Of a DNA stretch of 14,554 nucleotides, positions 1 through 5,370 are shown piece by piece. Every line of letters starts with the position of its first letter. Positions within the stretch are counted from its first letter, which is position 1. The stretch is taken from positions 1 through 14,554 of the forward strand of contig LT642557.1 in the NCBI GenBank assembly GCA_900128585.1. The letters are read 5' to 3'. The notes below the pieces were generated by a model. That model had not been told where the DNA came from. It made no database searches and saw only the letters and a program-made list of their open reading frames with translations. The DNA comes from Stramenopiles sp. TOSAG23-3 (Eukaryota > Sar). A program made the translations under genes and the position numbers.

Positions 1-609
1 TAGGGTAGGGTGGAAGACCAATGGAGCAAAAGAAGCAAGAAGAAGAAAGAGGGAAAAACAGCATTGACAAATTTGAAGAGAGAGAGAAGAGAGAGGAGAG
101 GACCAAAAAACGATGGAGGATGGATGGATGGATTCGCTTTTTAAAAAAAAGAAGAAGATTGTATTTCTTAGAAGAAGAAGAAGAAGATCATCGAGGAGGA
201 GGAGGAGTAGAAGAATGTAGATAGAATGAAGAAGAAGAATAGAGAGAGAAAAAAGAAGAAAGAAAGATATAGATAGAAGAAGAAGAAGAAAAAAAGAAGA
301 TCTCTTCTCTGTCTTTTTTATTATTATTTTTTATATTTATTACTGTATATTTATCACATTTTTTTTTTTTAATTATTTTAATTATTATTACGCAGTATTA
401 TTATTAATTATATATTATTTATATACCATCATCATTTAAAAAATACTGTTTTATCTCTGTTTATTATCACACACACACATGATAAAACAAATTGGAAACA
501 GTTTAACAATCGTGCAAGACAACGAAAGATTCAGTTGAACAATTTGATTCCTATCGATTTTTGGTTTTGTAATTGTTGAGAAGAACTACGTACCTACATA
601 CACACTACC
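1..609. other. Purine-rich low-complexity region and leader of the tetraspanin gene
   Basis: No convincing gene is seen here. Positions about 20-300 are strongly purine-rich on the + strand, with many GAA, GAG and GGA triplets. A 67-codon frame (21-224) can be read through it, but its Lys/Glu/Arg-only composition is what a GAA/GAG tract gives in any frame. Positions about 310-430 are A/T-only homopolymer-like sequence, and a short CA repeat lies at about 470-480. The last 100 bases become less repetitive and probably hold the 5' leader and promoter of the tetraspanin gene. No core promoter element is certain. Confidence 0.6.
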
Positions 610-1254
610 ATGAGGAATCCTCCAAGGTCACAACGGGAAGCGAACGGTGCCATATTGATGGGCTTCAACTGCTTGTTTCTATTCGTAGGCATTGCAACTT
701 TGATTGGGGCAGGGGTTGTAATAGGCGATGAGGTAGGGAAGATTTCCGGGAAGGGTATTTCAACCGGTCTGATGCTTATCGGTGCGCTGATTATGTTTCT
801 GGCCGCGGCGGGGGCGCAAGCGACCAGGGAAGCGGAGCTGACGAAGTGTGCTCTTTATTACGTAGTAGTATTGACCTTTGTCTGCATGGCAACGGCGGTG
901 CTCTGTTTGCTTGTTTTTCGAGTCGAAGAATCGAAAGAAAACCTGAGCAACGGGTGGGACACAGCTAATATAGAGACGCGGCGAGATATTCAAGAGCAAC
1001 TGGAATGCTGCGGGTTCGACAAAGTGATCGACAGGGTGTCCCTGCCGTGCACGTTCACCCGCGCGTGCGAGCCGGAGTTGGGGGCCAAAGTAGAGTCTAG
1101 GATGGAATACATGAAGACGTTCGCTTTCATGCTCCTTGGGGTTCAAATCATCGGCTTGGTGCTCACCTGCTGCCTTCTGATGAAGCGCCAGAAGCAGTCC
1201 ACCCACCGGTACACGGGTATCAACGGGGGGGCCGACATGAGTTCCAGCATTTAA
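610..1254 (+). CDS. Tetraspanin family protein
   Basis: This 214-residue protein has the tetraspanin layout. There is a short cytosolic N-terminus, then hydrophobic segments at about residues 14-38, 50-70 and 80-104, a hydrophilic loop at about 105-167, and a fourth hydrophobic segment at about 168-192. The Cys-Cys-Gly signature is at residues 133-135 in the large loop, with further cysteines at 147 and 153, so the two disulphides typical of the family can form. The family organises membrane microdomains and partner proteins at the plasma membrane or endosomes. The loop, about 60 residues, is short for a tetraspanin, and the first extracellular loop (about 39-49) is minimal. The tail after the last membrane segment has a cysteine pair (187-188), possibly palmitoylated, and a Tyr-Thr-Gly-Ile stretch that could act as a sorting signal; both roles are inferred. 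The ATG at 610 follows ACTACC, a reasonable eukaryotic start context. The gene converges on the oxidoreductase gene. Confidence 0.85.
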   Translation: MRNPPRSQREANGAILMGFNCLFLFVGIATLIGAGVVIGDEVGKISGKGISTGLMLIGALIMFLAAAGAQATREAELTKCALYYVVVLTFVCMATAVLCLLVFRVEESKENLSNGWDTANIETRRDIQEQLECCGFDKVIDRVSLPCTFTRACEPELGAKVESRMEYMKTFAFMLLGVQIIGLVLTCCLLMKRQKQSTHRYTGINGGADMSSSI

Positions 1255-1550
1255 AGATAAAAAATATTTTACGAGGTATAAATTTGGATTTTGTTCACAA
1301 ATCATATGTTAACAAGTAACAACCCGAAAGTAATTTTTTTATGTTGACATTACTGATAAATTAAAACAACACCCGACACTTCTCCCATCTCACAGACCAA
1401 CATTTTACGTCGTTATATAAAAAAAAATTACATAGTACGCTTGTACGTCGTTATATGTATTTTATTTTGCATTTTCAGCTATCGCAAGCGCCCCCAAACT
1501 CTGCTGCAACGCAGACTGCAACCATTTGGCATTCGCCCGACGTTCAAAAA
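1255..1550. other. Spacer between two convergent genes (3' ends)
   Basis: This AT-rich stretch separates the stop codons of the tetraspanin (+) and oxidoreductase (-) genes and should hold both 3' untranslated regions. Several A-rich runs occur, for example just after the tetraspanin stop and near 1418-1430, but no canonical AATAAA is placed convincingly. Short open frames at 1441-1743 mostly overlap the oxidoreductase gene on the opposite strand and look like shadows. Confidence 0.5.
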
Positions 1551-2981
1551 TCATTTGCTTTTCTTTGCAACGTCTGTGTACGACCACCCTTGTACCCCAA
1601 GAAAAGACTTCCGCTCCGCCAGTCCAGCAGCGGCAAAGACGCGCCCGATCAAGCTCGAGATGAACACGGGCGACTCGTTCCCAGGGTTGGGGGGGTCCTT
1701 GAATATGCAAGCGCGTGAAAAATCAATAAGCTGCTGCTGGTAAGTGGAGTGGACACTGCTGGATTTGTCAGAGTGGGAAAAACCGTTGTTGTACTGGACG
1801 TCGATGTAGTTCCTACGGTGCGGCAGCATGAAATTGTAGAAGAACAATTTACCTTTCGGGGTCGTCGCCTCCACCGTCGCGGAAGGCCACCAGCCTGTAC
1901 CGTACGACACGTCGATCCTCGCCGCACGTTTCAATTTCGCGTCATCTTTGACTTCCAGCTCGACCCGCATCCTGAAGTCGACGTCCCTACTCTCTTTGAT
2001 CGTGCTGGCCTCCGCCTTCTTCACTAAAAATTTGTCCGGGTCGTTCTCCTGAAAGAGCGTGCGGACAACGTCCAGCGCAAACGGGCCGTACATCATGAAC
2101 GCACTGCCGCCGCCTCCCGGTCTCGTCCCGTCGGTGGGCTCGGAAAACGGCCACCACCATTTGGCCCACCACGGCACGTTGATTACAATTTTTGCCCTGG
2201 AGGCCGTGCCGAGCTGCACGACCGACGACTCAAACCGGGCGTAGATCGGATGGTGCCGGTGGTGGAGGGCCTCCTGCAGCACCACGCCCTTCTGCTTGGC
2301 CAGGGCCACCAACTGAGACGCCTCCTCCCCACTCAGGGCAACCGGGGAAGGGCAAAGCACGTGCTTTCCCAGTTGCAGGGCGTCCCTCGTGTACCGAAAA
2401 CGCTTCGTCGGGCACAGGCCCAAAAACACGGCGCTTACTTCTGCGCTCCGCACCAGTTCGTGAAGGCTCTCGTAGCTGCGAAGGACTTTGTCGTACGCGA
2501 CCCCAAAGTCCAGCCGGTGCTGCCGGTGCACCGCAGCGTGGGCGTAAACTTCTAAATTTTCAATTTTCTTGCTTGGCTCCATGACCGTGTGCCGCAACTC
2601 GCTCAAGTTGCCGACAACTCCCATGCGGAATTTCTTCACCTTCTTCTTCTCTGCCTCCGCTTTCTTCTTTGACATCTTGCTGCCCCGCTTGCGGTTAACG
2701 GAAGAATTTTCCCCCTTGAAACACTCGACCAAGGAGGACAGGCCCCTCGGGGCGTTGCCGGTCACAACACCATAGCGAAAGAGAATCGTAAATAAAAACA
2801 GGAGGTACAGGGGCGTCATCTGGTGCGACAGGACGTAGTCCACGTACAGTATCCCCGTATATGGAGTCACGCGCTCCCACCAAGGCAGGTCGGGGTGAAA
2901 CTGGCCTTCGACGGCCATCTTGTCAGGAATCCCTGGAATGTGCGCCGCTGGATCGGCCTCAAATTCTGTATACTCTGACAT
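1551..2981 (-). CDS. Membrane-anchored GFO/IDH/MocA-fold oxidoreductase (dihydrodiol dehydrogenase-like), probable pseudoenzyme
   Basis: The 476-residue product has a hydrophilic N-terminus, one hydrophobic segment at about residues 55-73, a Lys-rich linker (98-117) and then a GFO/IDH/MocA-type NAD(P)-binding fold. The fold shows as a first strand at 118-125 (Phe-Arg-Met-Gly-Val-Val-Gly-Asn), a Gly-Lys-His-Val-Leu-Cys stretch at 205-210, a His-Arg-His-His-Pro motif at 241-245 and a Gly-rich loop at 289-292. In active relatives, such as mammalian dimeric dihydrodiol dehydrogenase, the Lys of Glu-Lys-Pro and an Asp and Tyr in the block after the Gly loop are catalytic. Here the first motif reads Cys-Pro-Ser-Pro (210-213), and the Asp and Tyr positions appear as Met297 and Phe301. 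The cofactor loop is also not a clean GxGxxG. The fold is clear, but catalysis is doubtful. The ATG at 2981 gives the full hydrophobic anchor. The SWEET gene lies 426 bases upstream in the same direction. Confidence 0.8.
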   Translation of the reverse strand: MSEYTEFEADPAAHIPGIPDKMAVEGQFHPDLPWWERVTPYTGILYVDYVLSHQMTPLYLLFLFTILFRYGVVTGNAPRGLSSLVECFKGENSSVNRKRGSKMSKKKAEAEKKKVKKFRMGVVGNLSELRHTVMEPSKKIENLEVYAHAAVHRQHRLDFGVAYDKVLRSYESLHELVRSAEVSAVFLGLCPTKRFRYTRDALQLGKHVLCPSPVALSGEEASQLVALAKQKGVVLQEALHHRHHPIYARFESSVVQLGTASRAKIVINVPWWAKWWWPFSEPTDGTRPGGGGSAFMMYGPFALDVVRTLFQENDPDKFLVKKAEASTIKESRDVDFRMRVELEVKDDAKLKRAARIDVSYGTGWWPSATVEATTPKGKLFFYNFMLPHRRNYIDVQYNNGFSHSDKSSSVHSTYQQQLIDFSRACIFKDPPNPGNESPVFISSLIGRVFAAAGLAERKSFLGVQGWSYTDVAKKSK

Positions 2982-3407
2982 AAGGCTTCGTTCTCAGCTG
3001 CTCCTAACTACTATTGTTCGAGGTGTGTGGGGTGTGTGTTCTACTCCCTGCCGGTTCACTGTCTTTCTTTGAAGGGAAAGAACTATGGCATGGCACCGTC
3101 GAATGGTTTTATCTTACAAACAGTAAGCAACACCGATCGTTAAATTGTTGTTCTAATACAGTATTATTTCTATCAGTCTTTGCCGAAATTCATACGTACG
3201 GTTTCTCACGATCAACTGGTTTAAACCCACCACCGCCAGTAAAACGGTAGCACCGGTAGTGCTGATGATACTACCAATATTACCTTAAATTTACTTCCTT
3301 TTAAATTATATTACAGCATTACAGCATAACAATAACACTGGAGTAATTTTAATTACGACTCAATAGTGTAGGATTTTTTGCCTTAATTTAATACTTCAGC
3401 TTTATCT
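2982..3407. other. Spacer: promoter side of the oxidoreductase gene and 3' end of the SWEET gene
   Basis: Both flanking genes run on the minus strand, so this stretch should hold the SWEET 3' untranslated region and the oxidoreductase promoter and leader. No gene is convincing; a 78-codon frame at 3014-3250 has no family features. A small nested inverted repeat lies at 3246-3275: outer arms GGTAG/CTACC and inner arms AGCAC/GTGCT around a 5-base loop. The part nearer 3300-3400 is AT-rich. Confidence 0.5.
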
Positions 3408-4322
3408 TCACTTCTTTTGAGGAAGCCCGTATTTCAAGTACAGCATGATTTGTGCAGAGCTTGCGCAAAGCCCCGCGATGTTGGGGCCCCAAACGTAGGC
3501 ATCATCGATGACAAACCATCCGTAGGAGGACCAGCAGACGCAATTAACAAACGCGGCAAGGGTAAATGGGACGGGCAAGCTGTTTGTGTTTTGGTCCTTG
3601 ATGACCGTCTTGATGGATCCCAGCGGGCCACCGAACATCACTGCGACCACGCCGCATGCCCCCAACCCAATTGCGTTTATCGCAGTGTCCGTTTCCAGCA
3701 ACGCGGCGCAGCCCGCGAACGAAGTGCACATTGCCACGACTCCGCCATAGTACGGTGTCATGTTCACATGGGGGGCTTTGAAATCGGAAAATGTCTTCAC
3801 GTAGTACGCCCCGAACAAAAACCCCGATGCGTTCGGCAGGACAATGGTCATGTCCCCTTTCAGCGTTCCGTACAGGACCCACGCAAAGCCATTCACGGCC
3901 ATCGCCGCGTACGGTATCGGGGACACGTCCCCGGTTGTGCCATCTTTCTTAAATTGGCGCATCGCAGATAGCGGGGAGAGAAAAACGATTTGGGCAGCAA
4001 TCGGGGGCGCCACCTGCAAAAACGACACGACCCCAGCCGGTATCGTGGCGGTCGCAGCGGTTGCCAAGACCTTCGGCGCCGCCGTCCCACTCGCGCACAG
4101 CGCGGTACCGCTCGCGTTCGCTTGCCACCCTAGCATGGACGACATTCCCAGGGCGGTTCTGTACCCCACCCCGTCGCCCTCTTTGCGCTCCTGTTCGACC
4201 ACAAGGGCGCGAGCCTTACTTTCGGGCCCCGTCCCAAACGATCTTTGACATTTTGCGGCGAACCCTGGGCGGCAACCTTTTCTTGGGTGCCGCGCAAAAC
4301 GCTTCAAAGCTCTAGTCCACAT
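3408..4322 (-). CDS. SWEET/MtN3 (PQ-loop) sugar transporter with targeting-like N-terminus
   Basis: The 304-residue product carries two MtN3/PQ-loop triple-helix bundles, at about residues 100-178 and 190-300, joined by a linking helix, which is the seven-helix SWEET design for facilitated sugar transport across a membrane. Paired signatures are visible. Repeat one has Ser-Pro-Leu-Ser at 116-119, a Pro-Ile-Pro-Tyr block at 135-138, Asn144 and Trp148 before Tyr-Gly (151-152). Repeat two has Gly-Pro-Leu-Gly at 232-235, Leu-Pro-Val-Pro-Phe at 249-253, Asn260 and Trp264 before Tyr-Gly (267-268). Asn144 and Asn260 would be the paired pocket asparagines. The ATG at 4322 is the first in frame; the frame continues upstream without an ATG. 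It gives an extra N-terminus of about 95 residues whose first 30 are rich in Arg/Lys and lack acids, like a mitochondrial presequence. Organelle location is inferred. The next gene downstream in the same direction is the oxidoreductase. Confidence 0.8.
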   Translation of the reverse strand: MWTRALKRFARHPRKGCRPGFAAKCQRSFGTGPESKARALVVEQERKEGDGVGYRTALGMSSMLGWQANASGTALCASGTAAPKVLATAATATIPAGVVSFLQVAPPIAAQIVFLSPLSAMRQFKKDGTTGDVSPIPYAAMAVNGFAWVLYGTLKGDMTIVLPNASGFLFGAYYVKTFSDFKAPHVNMTPYYGGVVAMCTSFAGCAALLETDTAINAIGLGACGVVAVMFGGPLGSIKTVIKDQNTNSLPVPFTLAAFVNCVCWSSYGWFVIDDAYVWGPNIAGLCASSAQIMLYLKYGLPQKK

Positions 4323-4735
4323 CTTTGTCTTATATTGGTACAATACGAACCCCAAATAGCGTACAACACAAAGAGTTGCACTGCGTGCGAAGGGAGGGAG
4401 AAAACAATCCCAAACGCAGTCTAATTGCACGGCTTTGTTCGAAAGAATGCGATCATTAAATAATGAATAATGTATATACTGATGATGAAATTAATTAAAA
4501 AAAGTTTTTCTCTCAATTAAAAAAGAAGAAAGAAGAAGAAGAGTGGCCAACTCAGCAATAAAATGTAACTTTTAGGTTTTGCATCAGTTTTTTTCTTCTG
4601 TTTTGAATATTGAAATAGTGGGTGTTTACTTATTTATAGTTCATAGTCTCAGTACTATTATTATTATTACGTACCAATATACTACGCGTAAGTACTATTA
4701 AAGTAAAGAAGAAGATTTTTATTATTATAATAGTG

Positions 4736-4863
4736 TCTTCTCTTCTTCTTTCTTCTTCTTCTTCTTCTTCTTCTTTCTTCTTCTTCTTCTTCTTCTTCTT
4801 CTTCTTCTTCTTCTTTCTTCTTCTTCTTTCTTCTTCTTCTTCTTCTTCTTCTTTCTCTCCCTC
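4736..4863. repeat. 128-nt uninterrupted pyrimidine tract, mainly (TTC)n
   Basis: Every base from 4736 to 4863 on the + strand is C or T. Most of it is TTC repeated, broken by occasional extra T (TTTC) units and ending in a CTCTCCCTC stretch. GAA/TTC tracts of this kind can form triplex DNA and change length by slippage. The tract lies between two divergent promoters, about 415 bases from the SWEET start and about 500 from the IQ/EF-hand start. Confidence 0.95.
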
Positions 4864-5303
4864 GTATATTATGGTAAAAAGAAGCTTTGATTTCTATGGT
4901 TTGTAACTGTTGAGTAGTGTGTAGTTTGTATTAATTATAATTTTTTGGTTGTCTTCTTCTTTCTTCTTTCTCTTCTTTTCTTTTTTTCTTCTTTTTTCTT
5001 TTAATTTTTTTTATTTCTGTTACATTTTTTTTAATTTACATTCTTCTTCATCATTCTTCATTCTTCATTATCATCTTCTTCCTTGCTCTCCTCCCTTTAA
5101 TAATAATGATGAGAAAAAAACATTTTTTTTTGTTGTTGTTGTTCAACAATTTCAGTTTCAATTTCAATATTAATTTCAAAATACTCTCCTCCTTCTCGTT
5201 CGACAACAAATAGTGTATTTTGTCTTCGATTTACACACAAAAATTGTGGGTCAAAACAAATCACCGTGACGAATTCTTCACGCACACATACCTTGCAAGC
5301 ACG

Positions 5304-5335
<32 letters not shown>
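5304..5335 (+). repeat. 32-nt cytosine homopolymer in the IQ/EF-hand 5' leader
   Basis: An unbroken run of 32 C residues ends 35 bases before the chosen ATG. It is followed directly by AG, so pyrimidines plus CAG resemble a 3' splice acceptor at 5337. The opposite strand is a 32-G run able to form G-quadruplex structure. Exact length is likely to vary between molecules or be uncertain in the assembly. Confidence 0.9.
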
Positions 5336-5337
5336 AG

Positions 5338-5352
5338 ATGGCCCAGTGTTGA
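5338..5352 (+). CDS. Four-codon upstream ORF before the IQ/EF-hand gene
   Basis: Immediately after the C run and its CAG, an ATG at 5338 opens a frame of only four codons (Met-Ala-Gln-Cys) and stops with TGA at 5350. The main ATG follows 18 bases later, in the same frame as that stop. If the transcript starts upstream, this minimal uORF could lower or regulate initiation at 5371. If an intron ends at 5337, it would start the exon. Its role is inferred only. Confidence 0.3.
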   Translation: MAQC

Positions 5353-5370
5353 TTGAGAGCACAGAAGAGG

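Larger units (their letters stand above)
4323..5370. other. Divergent spacer between the SWEET (-) and IQ/EF-hand (+) genes
   Basis: This 1 kb stretch should contain the promoters and leaders of two divergently transcribed genes. It is AT-rich and dominated by simple sequence: a long TTC tract (4736-4863), more pyrimidine-rich sequence at about 4950-5095, short GTT and TTTCAA repeats near 5130-5175, and a C homopolymer (5304-5335). No coding gene is supported. The pyrimidine-rich frames at 4949-5173 encode only Phe/Leu/Ser-type low-complexity products. Confidence 0.6.

Noticed and set aside
1-12. TAGGGTAGGG at the left edge as a telomere repeat
   Set aside because: Only two units, not the usual TTAGGG, and the adjoining sequence is not repetitive in this way. 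A similar GGGTAGGGTGG occurs within coding sequence near 7820.
21-224. 67-codon frame
   Set aside because: Made of GAA/GAG/AAA triplets in a purine tract; no domain or conserved pattern, and composition explains it.
4323-4430. 36-codon upstream extension of the SWEET protein
   Set aside because: It would need a GTG start; the ATG at 4322 opens a typical targeting-like peptide.
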